From: UBA6170 sp034429975
Lineage (GTDB): Bacteria; Chloroflexota; Anaerolineae; Anaerolineales; Anaerolineaceae
Assembly: GCA_034429975.1 (NCBI GenBank)
Contig: DAOUFM010000146.1
Coordinates: 186,001 to 250,000 of the forward strand
Length of the DNA stretch: 64,000 nucleotides
Reading direction: 5' to 3'
The position numbers and the translations under genes were made by a program. Positions 26,504-35,544 of the stretch are shown piece by piece. The notes under the pieces are model-generated. The model was not told the DNA's origin, did no database searches, and saw only the letters and a program-made list of their open reading frames with translations. Numbering within the stretch: position 1 is the stretch's first letter; every line of letters starts with the position of its first letter.

Positions 26504-27523
26504 ATGAGAAAAGAAGTCGTCCTTATTACCGGTGCAAATGGTGAAATTGGACATGGATTAATCTCCTATCTGGCTGAAAAAGAAAAAACAAGGATCTTAG
26601 CTCTGGATGTTATGCCTTTGGATGATAGCCTGAAATCGATGTGTGAAAGATCTATTCAGGGTGATATTTTAGATCAAATGCTACTTGGCAGATTGGTAGC
26701 TGAATATGAAATTCGAACAATTTATCATTTAGCTTCTATTCTATCCACCAAAGCTGAATACAACCCAGAAACTGCCCATAAAGTAAACGTCGAGGGAACA
26801 TTAAATCTATTACGTTTAGCAGTTGAACAAGCTTCCTGGCAAGGGAAACCAGTAAAATTCCTCTACCCAAGCTCGATCGCGGTATATGGATTACCAGATG
26901 TGGGCACAAAAAATTCATCCGCCAAAATTTCGGAGGAAGACTGGTGCTACCCTACCACCATGTATGGTTGCAACAAATTATATTGTGAAATGCTGGGACG
27001 TTACTACACGAATTTCTATAGGCAACTAGCAGCGGATCGCTATGCAAGTGGCATCGATTTTCGAGCCATTCGCTTTCCCGGACTGATCTCAGCCATTACG
27101 ACCCCTACTGGTGGAACCAGTGATTATGGCCCGGAGATGTTGCATTATGCCGCTATGGGAAAGAAATATAGTTGTTTCGTTCGACCAGATACAAAATTAC
27201 CATTCATGGTAATGCCAGATGCAGTGAATGCATTATTAAATTTAGAAAAAGCAGAAAAAAGTAGACTAACTAAAACTGTTTACAATGTCACCAGCTTCAA
27301 CCCCTCAGCCCAGGAATTTTTTGAAATTGTAGAAAACGCATTCCCTGATGCGAATATTCATTTTGAACCTGATTTCGCTCGACAAAGAATTGTGGATACC
27401 TGGCCTGCTGATGTAGAAGATTGTGCTGCCGCGAATGATTGGGATTGGAAGCCCGAATACAATCAAGAGCGTGCCTTTCATGAATACCTGATCCCTGCTG
27501 TTAAAGCTCGCTACAATGAATGA
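26504..27523 (+). CDS. NAD-dependent epimerase/dehydratase-type L-threonine 3-dehydrogenase
   Basis: Extended short-chain dehydrogenase of 339 residues. The NAD-binding TGANGEIGHG is at residue 10, and the catalytic YxxxK appears as YGCNK after the conserved YPSSIAVYG. RFPGLIS, GGTSDYGPEMLHYA and LPFMVMPDAVNALL are characteristic of the SDR-type L-threonine 3-dehydrogenases, which convert threonine to 2-amino-3-ketobutyrate. The ATG at 26504 follows AAAGGAG; a TTG 15 bases upstream overlaps that site and is rejected. The usual partner, glycine C-acetyltransferase (kbl), is not adjacent, so another substrate remains possible. It is transcribed alone between terminators. Confidence 0.78.
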   Translation: MRKEVVLITGANGEIGHGLISYLAEKEKTRILALDVMPLDDSLKSMCERSIQGDILDQMLLGRLVAEYEIRTIYHLASILSTKAEYNPETAHKVNVEGTLNLLRLAVEQASWQGKPVKFLYPSSIAVYGLPDVGTKNSSAKISEEDWCYPTTMYGCNKLYCEMLGRYYTNFYRQLAADRYASGIDFRAIRFPGLISAITTPTGGTSDYGPEMLHYAAMGKKYSCFVRPDTKLPFMVMPDAVNALLNLEKAEKSRLTKTVYNVTSFNPSAQEFFEIVENAFPDANIHFEPDFARQRIVDTWPADVEDCAAANDWDWKPEYNQERAFHEYLIPAVKARYNE

Positions 27524-27576
27524 TCCTGAACCCAGAAAGTGGAATTCAGATTTAATCCGGTTGAAATTATTTATAA

Positions 27577-27591
27577 AAATCTAATAGATTT
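27577..27591. repeat. 15-bp perfect palindrome upstream of htpG
   Basis: AAATCTA-A-TAGATTT lies 40 bases before the htpG start and overlaps the likely promoter region. It could be an operator half-site pair, but it is short and AT-rich, so chance is a real alternative. It does not match the CIRCE heat-shock element. Confidence 0.3.
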
Positions 27592-27630
27592 GCTTTATCA
27601 TTGAGGAGAATTTGTTTTTAGGAGTATAAA

Positions 27631-29502
27631 ATGGTAAACGATACAACGATTTCAGCCAATACACACGCTTTTAGAGCTGAAACCAAACAACTATTAAATA
27701 TTTTGATTCATTCTCTCTATACCGAGAGAGATATTTTTCTTCGAGAATTAATATCCAATGCTTCTGATGCCATCTCAAGAATAAATTTTGTTTTATTAAC
27801 CAACAAGAATATTCTCGATGCTGACGTAGAACCAAAAATAACCATAAAAATTGATAAAGATAAAAAAACAATCACAATCTCTGATACCGGAATCGGAATG
27901 AATCAGGAAGAAGTGATCCAAAATCTCGGAACAATTGCCCACTCCGGCGCTAAAGAGTTTCTGGAAGCAGCAGTCAAGTCCGGTGAAAACGACTTGACCA
28001 ATATCATTGGTCAATTTGGAGTTGGGTTTTATTCAGCATTTATGGTTGCTGATTCTATCGAAGTTCTTTCTAAATCCTACAAAGAAAATTCTCTTCCTAT
28101 AGCATGGATCTCCGATGGTGGAGAAACATATTCTATCAATGAAAGCATAAAAGAAACCCGCGGAACAGATATTATTCTTCATATCAAAGAAGATGCTGTT
28201 GAATACCTTGAAGAGTACCGGATTCGCCAAATTATCAAACGCCATTCAGATTATATTCCTTACCCCATATATCTGAATGAGGGCGAGGAGCAAGTTAATC
28301 GACAGATCGCTATTTGGAGACAGCAACCCCAAACCGTTAAACCGGAAGAATACAATGATTTCTATAATCAGTTCACTTTTGATTTTAAAGAACCTATAGC
28401 CCATTTACATCTCTCGATTGACGCACCAATTCAAATGTATGGCTTGCTCTACATCCCCTCTTCAGCCGAGCCCAACCTCTTTTCAGATCGCAAAGATTAT
28501 GGATTAAAGCTTTATGCCAGAAAAGTAATGATTCAGGAATTTACTAAAGATTTGTTACCAGAATTTCTGAGATTTATTCAAGGCGTGGTTGATTCTGAAG
28601 ATATTCCGTTAAATGTCTCCAGAGAGTCTTTCCAATCTACCAAAGCAATCGCCCAAATCAAGAAAATTCTATCCTCCAAAGTGTTAGATTATCTTGCCAA
28701 TATGAAAGAAAACGAAAAAGAAAAATATGAAATTTTCTGGAAAGAATTTGGCTTCTTTGTTAAAGAGGGTCTGGCATCCACAACCGAATATGATGAACAA
28801 CTACTCTCCTTAATGAAAGTCAAAACCATTAAAAACAATTCATCCTGGCTTTCTTTGGATGAATATGTCCATAATATGCAGTCAGATCAAAAGAAAATCT
28901 ATTACATCATTTCAGAAGATGAAACCTCTGCCTTGAATTCACCACATTTAGAGATTTTTAAACAACAGGAGATTGATGTTATTACCTTTACTGATCCGAT
29001 TGATCCTTTTGTTATGATGAGAATTAATAAATACAAAGATTTTGATTTCGTGAATGTCACTTCAAAGGATTTGGATCTTCCCGAGAAAAAATCAGATGAA
29101 ACAAAACCAATTGAGTCTCCACTTGAACAAAGTGAAATTAATGAACTATTAACATTTTTCAAAACAACATTGGCTGATAAAATCAAGGAGGTCAGAACCA
29201 CGGAAAAATTGGTTGAATCACCAGCCAGGTTGGTCGACTCTGAGGGAAGCCCAAGCCCTGAAATACAAAAGGCCTATCGATATTTGCAAAAAGAATTCGA
29301 TGCACCTCAAAAAATTCTGGAAATAAACCCTAACCACTCAATTATTAAGCATCTGGCGGTAATTAAAGGCATTAACCCCGTGCGGGAATTGGTGATAGAA
29401 CAGTTATATGAAAATGCGATGATTGCGGATGGTGTTCAACCCAACAGCTCTAATTTGATTAAGAGAGTGAATCAGATTATTGAAGCAGCGCTTTCCAAAT
29501 AA
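27631..29502 (+). CDS. htpG: Chaperone HtpG (bacterial Hsp90)
   Basis: ATP-dependent chaperone of 623 residues. The N-terminal GHKL ATPase domain carries FLRELISNASDAI, DTGIGM, and a lid with GVGFYSAFMVAD; the middle domain has the catalytic-loop stretch SEDIPLNVSRE; the C-terminal domain provides dimerisation. Length and order are normal for the family. The ATG follows AGGAG. It is monocistronic, with a terminator after it and a small palindrome ahead of it that might relate to stress control. Confidence 0.96.
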   Translation: MVNDTTISANTHAFRAETKQLLNILIHSLYTERDIFLRELISNASDAISRINFVLLTNKNILDADVEPKITIKIDKDKKTITISDTGIGMNQEEVIQNLGTIAHSGAKEFLEAAVKSGENDLTNIIGQFGVGFYSAFMVADSIEVLSKSYKENSLPIAWISDGGETYSINESIKETRGTDIILHIKEDAVEYLEEYRIRQIIKRHSDYIPYPIYLNEGEEQVNRQIAIWRQQPQTVKPEEYNDFYNQFTFDFKEPIAHLHLSIDAPIQMYGLLYIPSSAEPNLFSDRKDYGLKLYARKVMIQEFTKDLLPEFLRFIQGVVDSEDIPLNVSRESFQSTKAIAQIKKILSSKVLDYLANMKENEKEKYEIFWKEFGFFVKEGLASTTEYDEQLLSLMKVKTIKNNSSWLSLDEYVHNMQSDQKKIYYIISEDETSALNSPHLEIFKQQEIDVITFTDPIDPFVMMRINKYKDFDFVNVTSKDLDLPEKKSDETKPIESPLEQSEINELLTFFKTTLADKIKEVRTTEKLVESPARLVDSEGSPSPEIQKAYRYLQKEFDAPQKILEINPNHSIIKHLAVIKGINPVRELVIEQLYENAMIADGVQPNSSNLIKRVNQIIEAALSK

Positions 29503-29513
29503 AACAAACTGAT

Positions 29514-29551
29514 TAAAAGAATGCCTAACCTTGAATTGGGCATTCTTTTTA
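29514..29551 (+). terminator. Intrinsic terminator of htpG
   Basis: AAAAGAATGCC pairs with GGCATTCTTTTT around a loop of about 13 bases, starting 12 bases after the htpG stop. Confidence 0.88.
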
Positions 29552-29829
29552 AAATGATGATTAATATACAGAATAATGAGTACATTTGTTTTCTAAAAAG
29601 AACATAAAATAGAAGTGAATTATTGTTTGACTTATTATTAATATCCGAGAGACAAGTAATGAATTTATTGGAGAAAGATGATTTATCGGTAATAGTCAAT
29701 AAAGTTAATTACTCCCAATGTTTTTTAAATTGGGAGATTTTTATTAATTTCAATTTGCAAGAAGTAATCAACCCTATTATTTTTATTCAACATTAAAAGC
29801 AAAAATCGAGTTTCGAGGAGGAAATAAGC
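29552..29829. other. AT-rich intergenic region with a second hairpin
   Basis: About 280 bases between the htpG terminator and the acyl-CoA synthetase gene. A perfect 8-bp stem (CTCCCAAT with ATTGGGAG, 29712-29736) followed by ATTTTTATT resembles a terminator although no gene is seen before it. A 48-codon reading frame (29659-29805) is AT-rich and has only a weak ribosome site, so I do not call it a gene. The region ends with the GAGGAGG Shine-Dalgarno of the next gene. Confidence 0.5.
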
Positions 29830-31938
29830 GTGGATAATCAATATTTAGATGGATTAATGAATCCAAAGTCAGTAGCAGTTGTAGGGGCGTCATCAGATCC
29901 TACCAAAATTGGTCATAGTGTTCTTAAAAACATCATCGATGGTGGCTTTGAAGGCCAAATTTATCCGATCAATCAAAAAGCAGATGAAATTTTAGGATTA
30001 AAATGTTACTCCAGCCTTCAAGCTGTTCCTGGAGAAATCGATGCTGCAGTAATTACGATCCCTGCAAAATTTGTTATGGACGCAATTGATGATGCCGGCA
30101 AGAAAGGCGTAAAAGGTTTGATCGTTATTACCTCCGGATTTTCTGAGGTTGGTAATAAAGAACAAGAAGCAGAATTAGTTGCTAAAGCCAAATCCTATGG
30201 TATTCGTATTCTAGGTCCGAACATTGTGGGCACCCTTTCGAATGCAGGAAAATTAAACGCTTCTTTTGCCCCCCTCCTTCCCCTCCCGGGCAAAGGCGCT
30301 TTGGTTTCCCAAAGTGGTGCTCTTTTAATCGCAATTGATATGGCAACCTTCACCCGCCGGGTTGGGTTTGAAAAATTAATCTCCATTGGCAATATGTCAG
30401 ACGTTGATTTTGCAGATCTGATGGAATGGCTGGATCAGGACGAAAATACCAGCTCCATTTCTTTATATATTGAAGGGTTTAAAGATGGACGCAAATTTAT
30501 GGATGTCGCCCGGAAAGTCTCTAAACCTGTAATCGCCTTAAAAGCCGGCGTTTCCGCTCACGGAGCTGCAGCAGCCGCCTCTCACACTGGTTCCTTAGCC
30601 GGCGCTGCCAAAGTTTATGGGGCTGCATTCCAACAATCTGGTGTGGTCCAGGCTACCGATTTGGGTAATTTATTTGATCTTTCACTGGCGCTCTCTCTGC
30701 AACCTCCAATGAAAGGCGAAAATTTGTTAATCATCACCAATGGCGGTGGTGTTGGCGTCCTGGCTACGGATGCAGCCGAAAAATTCAATTTACCGATGAA
30801 ATTTGCTCCGAAAGACGTACAGGATGAGCTTAAAAAACATATGCCTCCATTTGGTTCAGCCAAAAACCCTGTTGATCTAACTGGCATGGCTGGCTATGAT
30901 TGGTATTTTGATTCAGTTAAATTCTCTTTTGCACATGAATGGGTTGATGGTATGGCGGTTTTATATTGTGAAACAGCTATGACTGAACCGATGGACATTG
31001 CCAAAGGTATTAAAAAAGCAATTGACGAATCCGGTGTTAAGGACAAGCCCATTTGTGTCTCTTTTGTGGGCGGTGAAAAATCCGAAAAAGCAATGCAATG
31101 GCTGGTTGAACATGGGATCCCGGCTTATGGCGGCCCTGATCTTGCAGTTAGCGCCTTATCCGCCTTGCGGGAGTATGCCCTGATGAAAGATCTGGTAACT
31201 GAACCAGAAGAAAAATTATCAGATCTTAACAAAGCCAAAGCGCTTCAGATCATTAAAGGCGCTCGCGAAGACGGTCGGGATGCACTCACTGAAATTGAAG
31301 CCAAACAGGTATTCGCAGCCTACGGTCTGCCAGTTACCGAAACTTATTTAGCAAAATCAGAAGAAGAAGCGGTTACAATGGCTAAGGAAATTGGTTTTCC
31401 GATTGTTATGAAAATCGTTTCACCTGAAATTTTGCATAAATCCGACGCTGGCGGCGTAAAAGTCAACATCAAAGACGAAACCTCCTGCCGGGAAGCCTAT
31501 CAAACAATCCTGGAAAACGCTAAAGCCTATAATGCAGATGCGAACATTCACGGTATCGCCATTCAGGAAATGGCTCCCTGGGGAACAGAGGTAATTTTAG
31601 GATCAGTCAATGACTCAACTTTTGGTCCAACCATGATGTTTGGATTAGGTGGCATCTTCGTTGAGGTTCTCAAAGACGTTACCTTCCGTGTTGCGCCAGT
31701 CTCGAAAAAATCATCTTTACGGATGATTAGCGAAATTCGGGGCGCACCCATTTTGGCAGGTGTGCGTGGCGAATCACCGCGTGATCGCGAGGTGCTGGCT
31801 GAGACTATCAGTCGATATGCAAACATGATTGTGGATCTCGTGGATGAAATCAGCGAATCAGATGCCAATCCGGTATTAGTTTATGAAGAAGGCAAAGGCG
31901 TGAAAGTCGTAGATGCCAGGATTATCTTAAAAAAATAA
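29830..31938 (+). CDS. ADP-forming acyl-CoA (acetyl-CoA) synthetase, fused alpha-beta
   Basis: Converts acyl-CoA plus ADP and phosphate to the acid, CoA and ATP, a way of making ATP in fermentation. 702 residues combine what some organisms encode as two subunits. The N-terminal CoA-binding Rossmann domain (VAVVGASSDPTKIGHSVLKNI) and ligase-CoA domains carry the phospho-His in SHTGSLAGA (about residue 251); the C-terminal ATP-grasp domain starts near residue 480 (YGLPVTETYLAKSEEEA, PIVMKIVSPEILHKSDAGGV). Start is GTG after a strong GAGGAGG. It is monocistronic with a strong terminator. Acetate is the usual substrate, but branched or aromatic acyl groups are possible. Confidence 0.92.
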   Translation: MDNQYLDGLMNPKSVAVVGASSDPTKIGHSVLKNIIDGGFEGQIYPINQKADEILGLKCYSSLQAVPGEIDAAVITIPAKFVMDAIDDAGKKGVKGLIVITSGFSEVGNKEQEAELVAKAKSYGIRILGPNIVGTLSNAGKLNASFAPLLPLPGKGALVSQSGALLIAIDMATFTRRVGFEKLISIGNMSDVDFADLMEWLDQDENTSSISLYIEGFKDGRKFMDVARKVSKPVIALKAGVSAHGAAAAASHTGSLAGAAKVYGAAFQQSGVVQATDLGNLFDLSLALSLQPPMKGENLLIITNGGGVGVLATDAAEKFNLPMKFAPKDVQDELKKHMPPFGSAKNPVDLTGMAGYDWYFDSVKFSFAHEWVDGMAVLYCETAMTEPMDIAKGIKKAIDESGVKDKPICVSFVGGEKSEKAMQWLVEHGIPAYGGPDLAVSALSALREYALMKDLVTEPEEKLSDLNKAKALQIIKGAREDGRDALTEIEAKQVFAAYGLPVTETYLAKSEEEAVTMAKEIGFPIVMKIVSPEILHKSDAGGVKVNIKDETSCREAYQTILENAKAYNADANIHGIAIQEMAPWGTEVILGSVNDSTFGPTMMFGLGGIFVEVLKDVTFRVAPVSKKSSLRMISEIRGAPILAGVRGESPRDREVLAETISRYANMIVDLVDEISESDANPVLVYEEGKGVKVVDARIILKK

Positions 31939-31955
31939 TCACCTAAGCCAGAAAT

Positions 31956-31988
31956 AAAAAGAGGTCGGTTTTCCCGACCTCTTTTTTA
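31956..31988. terminator. Strong intrinsic terminator after the acyl-CoA synthetase gene
   Basis: AAAAAGAGGTCGG pairs with CCGACCTCTTTTTT around a 4-5 base loop. The A-tract on the other side means it may also end the convergent hypothetical gene that stops at 31986. Confidence 0.92.
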
Positions 31989-32408
31989 ATTTAAATTTTG
32001 CCTGATAAAAGATTGATATGCTCCCACCCAGGGTTCTCCAATCCGATTATTTACCGAGATTTTTATTTGATTAAATTTAAGTGCAGTTTTAGCAGCCAGT
32101 AAAGCAATTTGAGCCCAGTCGTCGGCCAATAAAGCTGCTTTCATTTGATTACTGATTGCCTGGGTCCATTCCCAATCGAGCCGAAAGCGATCAGCTTTTA
32201 CCCAGTAACCCCGTTTTTCCCAGGCTAAAACCGAAACATCAACAGTTTTATAAATTTCTTCCAGGCCAATAACAATATAAGCCGCTAGGTCTTTTGTCAG
32301 TTGGTCTGGTTGGGATTGCCCCATTAATTCCCGAATTGCTTTCACAATGCTCTTGGTTAATCGAGTGCGATCTTTGCCCGCACTGTCCGGGTTATAAACT
32401 CTGCCCAC
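31986..32408 (-). CDS. Conserved-looking hypothetical protein, 140 residues
   Basis: A soluble, mostly helical protein with no signal peptide or membrane segment. It starts with GTG after a strong AGGAGG on the minus strand, which supports a real gene. The N-terminus (MGRVYNPDSAGKDRTRLTK) is basic; the middle and C-terminus are rich in Ala, Leu and Trp, with patterns such as DDWAQIALLAAKTALKFNQI. No catalytic motif or family was recognised. It sits alone between the acyl-CoA synthetase and the promoter of tRNA-Leu. Confidence 0.7.
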   Translation of the reverse strand: MGRVYNPDSAGKDRTRLTKSIVKAIRELMGQSQPDQLTKDLAAYIVIGLEEIYKTVDVSVLAWEKRGYWVKADRFRLDWEWTQAISNQMKAALLADDWAQIALLAAKTALKFNQIKISVNNRIGEPWVGAYQSFIRQNLN

Positions 32409-32450
32409 TCTACCTCCTCAATAAAAATAAGCCCTTATTATATCTGATTA

Positions 32451-32479
32451 TTGACGCTCTTTCTGGTTAAGCTTATAAT
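32451..32479 (+). promoter_or_regulatory. Consensus sigma-70 promoter of tRNA-Leu (and probably tig-clpP)
   Basis: TTGACG (32451-32456) and a perfect TATAAT (32474-32479) are spaced by 17 bases. The expected start is 4-6 bases before the tRNA. No terminator is visible between the tRNA and tig, so this strong promoter may also feed tig and clpP. Confidence 0.85.
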
Positions 32480-32490
32480 TTGGACGCTTT

Positions 32491-32572
32491 GGGGAAGTGC
32501 TGGAATTGGCAGACAGGCATGACTTAGGATCATGTGCCGAAAGGCGTAGGGGTTCAAGTCCCCTCTTCCCCA
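32491..32572 (+). tRNA. tRNA-Leu (anticodon UAG)
   Basis: The acceptor stem pairs GGGGAAG (32491-32497) with CTTCCCC (32565-32571), followed by discriminator A. The anticodon stem CATGA/TCATG encloses the loop CTTAGGA, giving anticodon TAG at 32525-32527. The T arm contains GGTTCAAGTCC, and the variable arm (GTGCCGAAAGGCGT) is long, as expected for a class II leucine tRNA. The 3' CCA is not encoded. tig starts 28 bases downstream. Confidence 0.95.
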
Positions 32573-32600
32573 TAAATATTATTTTAGAAGGATAGAACCA

Positions 32601-34049
32601 TTGAAAATCGAAACATTTCCACAAGATGATCACCAAGTAAAAATCGAAGCTGAATTTGATGCTGATTTATTTGAAGGTTATAAACGCCGGGCAGCCAGAA
32701 AAATTGCTCAAAAAGCAAAGGTTCCTGGTTTTAGACCTGGAAAAGCACCATACGAAGTGATTCATAGAATTTATGGCGAAGGCGCAATCAGTGAAGAAGC
32801 TGTCGAATTACTCATTGATGAACAATATGCGAAAGTATTGGAAGAATCCTCCGTTGAACCTTCAGGACCTGGTGCATTGCAGGAAATCGTCTCTTTGGAT
32901 CCACTGAAATTAAGCTTTCTGGTTCCATTGAAACCGGAAGTTGAAATAGGGAATTATAAAGATATTAAATTGGAATATAACCTTGAACCAATTAGCGAAG
33001 ATACAGTCTCTGAGTTCCTGACCCGCCTGCAAAAAAATTACGCTACTGCCGAACCGGTGGACCGCCCAATTGAAAAAGGTGATGTCGTTTATTTCAAGGT
33101 AACCGGCTACGAGAATGATGAAACAGTCCTTGATGAAACCCCGGTACAACTGGTCGTTGGCGAAGATAAAAATAAAGACAATTGGCCTTTTGAGAATTTT
33201 TCCAAAAAATTAATAGGTCTCAAAGAGGGCGAATCAAAAGATATCCGGCACACATTTAAAGAAGATGCTGAGGAAGAACGTTTCAAATCAAAGAAAATTA
33301 AGTTCAATGTTATCATTCAATCGGTGAAGACATTAACCCTCCCTGAGCTTGACGATGAATTTGCTAAATCGCTTGGTCAGTTTGAGAGTATGGAAGAGCT
33401 CAAAAATGCCATCCACGATCAGGAGGAGGCAAACAAAAAACAGGAATACGAAGATCAATATTTTGCAGATCTTTTAGATAAATACGCTGAAATATCCACG
33501 GTTAAGTTTCCCCCCTTTATGGTTGAAGAAGAAATTCATCATTCTTTGCACGCCTTGGAAAGAAATCTTAAACGAGAAAATCTGGATTTTGAAACCTATC
33601 TCAAGTTGATGAATATGGATAAAGAGCAATTTATCGAGACAAATCTCAGACCGGCTGCTATTCGGCGTATTAGAAATTCGTTAATTATTGATAAGTTAGG
33701 ACTGGAAGAAAAGATTGAAGTTGGAAAAGAAGATATTGATGGCATTCTCCAAGAAACAGCTCAAATGATGCAAAGCTTACCAGCCCAAAAAGGGAAAAAA
33801 GCGAAATCGAATGATCAGGTAGCCAGTGACATTGCCTATAATTCCATCTCCCAATTATACAATCAAAGAACCTTGGAAAGAATGAAAGCTTTAGCAAACG
33901 GTGAGCCCATCGAAGAAAAATCAGCAGAGCCTGAATCAGCCACTCCCGAAGCTGCTACAGATAGCACAGCTACTCCGGAAACGGAAGTAGAATCAATAGA
34001 AGAGGTTCAAAGCTCAGATTCTACGGGCGAAGAAGCTCACCAGGAATAG
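32601..34049 (+). CDS. tig: Trigger factor
   Basis: Ribosome-bound chaperone and peptidyl-prolyl isomerase that meets nascent chains. 482 residues: N-terminal ribosome-binding domain with the signature GFRPGKAPYEVI (about 44-55), a PPIase domain (about 150-240, KGDVVYFKVTGYE), a long helical C-terminal domain, and an acidic low-complexity tail of about 50 residues (rich in Glu, Ser, Thr, Pro, Ala) that is longer than usual. Start is TTG after AGAAGGA. clpP follows 22 bases later, the common tig-clpP pairing. Confidence 0.95.
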   Translation: MKIETFPQDDHQVKIEAEFDADLFEGYKRRAARKIAQKAKVPGFRPGKAPYEVIHRIYGEGAISEEAVELLIDEQYAKVLEESSVEPSGPGALQEIVSLDPLKLSFLVPLKPEVEIGNYKDIKLEYNLEPISEDTVSEFLTRLQKNYATAEPVDRPIEKGDVVYFKVTGYENDETVLDETPVQLVVGEDKNKDNWPFENFSKKLIGLKEGESKDIRHTFKEDAEEERFKSKKIKFNVIIQSVKTLTLPELDDEFAKSLGQFESMEELKNAIHDQEEANKKQEYEDQYFADLLDKYAEISTVKFPPFMVEEEIHHSLHALERNLKRENLDFETYLKLMNMDKEQFIETNLRPAAIRRIRNSLIIDKLGLEEKIEVGKEDIDGILQETAQMMQSLPAQKGKKAKSNDQVASDIAYNSISQLYNQRTLERMKALANGEPIEEKSAEPESATPEAATDSTATPETEVESIEEVQSSDSTGEEAHQE

Positions 34050-34071
34050 ATTGAAAGGAGTGTCGTCAGAT

Positions 34072-34680
34072 ATGAGTATTTCAGAATTCTCTTCAGTAAT
34101 ACCCATGGTAATCGAATCCTCGGGCAGAGGAGAACGAGCTTATGATATTTTTTCATTGTTGTTAAAGAACCGAATTATTTTATTAGGTACACCAATCAAT
34201 GATCAGGTGGCAAATGTCATCGTTGCACAACTACTTTTCTTGAGTCGTGAAGACCCGGAATCCGGCATCCAGATGTATATAAATTCACCCGGTGGACATA
34301 TCTATGCTGGATTGGCAATTTATGACACAATGAAAATGATCCCGAATAAAATTTCCACCGTCGCAGTAGGCATGACAGCCTCATTCGGAACCGTGATCCT
34401 GGCTGCAGGCGAAAAAGGTCAGCGCTATGCCTTACCGCATGCCACCATCCATATGCACCAACCATTAGGCGGTGCTCAGGGACAGGCGTCAGACATCGAG
34501 ATTCAGGCAAAAGAAATCTTACGTCTAAAATCACGCCTCAATGAAATCATGGCTGAAAGTACCGGGCAAACTTTGGAGACCATTGAAAAAGATACAGAAC
34601 GAGATTATTATTTAAGCGCAGAGCAAGCAGTGCATTACGGTCTGGTAGACAAAGTTCTGGAAGCTCCCGCCAAAAAATAA
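34072..34680 (+). CDS. clpP: ATP-dependent Clp protease proteolytic subunit
   Basis: Barrel-forming serine protease used with ClpX or ClpC. 202 residues from ATG 34072, which has AAAGGAG 11 bases upstream; an in-frame TTG at 34051 lies before that site and is rejected. The catalytic triad is visible: Ser in GMTASFG, His in THMHQP-like IHMHQPLGG, and Asp in ERDYYLS. The substrate-binding strand reads YINSPGGHIYAGLAIYDTM. Instead of the common GMAASMG it has GMTASFG. It follows tig; clpX is not next. Confidence 0.95.
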   Translation: MSISEFSSVIPMVIESSGRGERAYDIFSLLLKNRIILLGTPINDQVANVIVAQLLFLSREDPESGIQMYINSPGGHIYAGLAIYDTMKMIPNKISTVAVGMTASFGTVILAAGEKGQRYALPHATIHMHQPLGGAQGQASDIEIQAKEILRLKSRLNEIMAESTGQTLETIEKDTERDYYLSAEQAVHYGLVDKVLEAPAKK

Positions 34681-34692
34681 GTGTTTACTGGC

Positions 34693-34723
34693 AAAACCGG
34701 AAAGCAAACAGCAATCCGGTTTT
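34693..34723 (+). terminator. Probable terminator of tig-clpP
   Basis: AAAACCGGA pairs with TCCGGTTTT (9 bp) around a 13-base loop. The tail GTATTT is a poor T-run, so termination may be partial. Confidence 0.55.
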
Positions 34724-34740
34724 GTATTTAAAAAAATTGT

Positions 34741-35544
34741 ATGATGACAAGAATAAAAAATTTGATTTTCGACATGGACGGCGTACTCTGGAGCGACGAA
34801 ACCCCCATCGGCGACCTCGAAAAGATTTTTAAACAAATACAATTATTTCAGCTTCGATATGGATTTGCCACAAATAATAGTACAAAAGCTCCAACAGATT
34901 ATAAAAATAAACTGAATCGATTTTTAGTCCCTGCTGAGGAGACTCAAATCATCACCTCCGGAACAGCCATCGTTAATCTTCTTAAAGAAAAACATCCTCA
35001 GGGCGGACCCGTGTACATACTGGGTGAAGAAGGTTTGCGAAAATCATTACAAAATGCAGGCTTCTATCATCGTAAAGACAATGTCCTTGCGGTGGTTGGT
35101 GGACTAGATCGCAAAGTCACTTATGAAAAACTTAAGCAAGCCACCCTCCTGTTACAAAGCAATGTTGATTTTTTCTTCACCAATATCGACCCTGCTTTTC
35201 CAACCCCGCAGGGGAAAATCCCAGGTGCGGGTTCGTTGTTAAGATCCCTTGAAGCCGGAAGTAAGAAAAAAGCGATTCTGGCAGGTAAACCACTCCCAAT
35301 GATGTTTGAATACTTGATGAAGGACTTAAGCGCTCAACCTGAAAACACACTCGTCATTGGGGATCGTATGGAGACTGATATCCTGGGTGGATTGAATGCC
35401 CACTGCCTGACTGCTTTAGTGTTAACCGGAATCTCAAAGAAAGCAGATCTTCATCATTATTCATACCAACCTCACATGGTTTTTGATGATTTGAGCACAT
35501 TAGTAGATCAATTGAGCAGCCAAAATTGGGAAATTTCCAGATGA
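34741..35544 (+). CDS. HAD-superfamily phosphatase, subclass IIA (NagD/phosphoglycolate phosphatase-like)
   Basis: 267 residues with HAD motif I FDMDGVLW (about 10-17, nucleophile and acid Asp), motif II as the TNNSTK turn, the IIA cap domain in the middle, motif III Lys in LAGKPLP, and motif IV GDRMETDI. NagD-type enzymes hydrolyse small phosphorylated metabolites such as 2-phosphoglycolate or nucleotides. No Shine-Dalgarno precedes the double ATG. The stop overlaps the rlmN start by four bases (ATGA), implying coupled translation. Confidence 0.88.
   Translation: MMTRIKNLIFDMDGVLWSDETPIGDLEKIFKQIQLFQLRYGFATNNSTKAPTDYKNKLNRFLVPAEETQIITSGTAIVNLLKEKHPQGGPVYILGEEGLRKSLQNAGFYHRKDNVLAVVGGLDRKVTYEKLKQATLLLQSNVDFFFTNIDPAFPTPQGKIPGAGSLLRSLEAGSKKKAILAGKPLPMMFEYLMKDLSAQPENTLVIGDRMETDILGGLNAHCLTALVLTGISKKADLHHYSYQPHMVFDDLSTLVDQLSSQNWEISR

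Noticed and set aside
29659..29805. 48-codon reading frame between htpG and the acyl-CoA synthetase gene
   Set aside because: Very AT-rich, weak ribosome site, overlaps a terminator-like hairpin, and the peptide shows no recognisable pattern.
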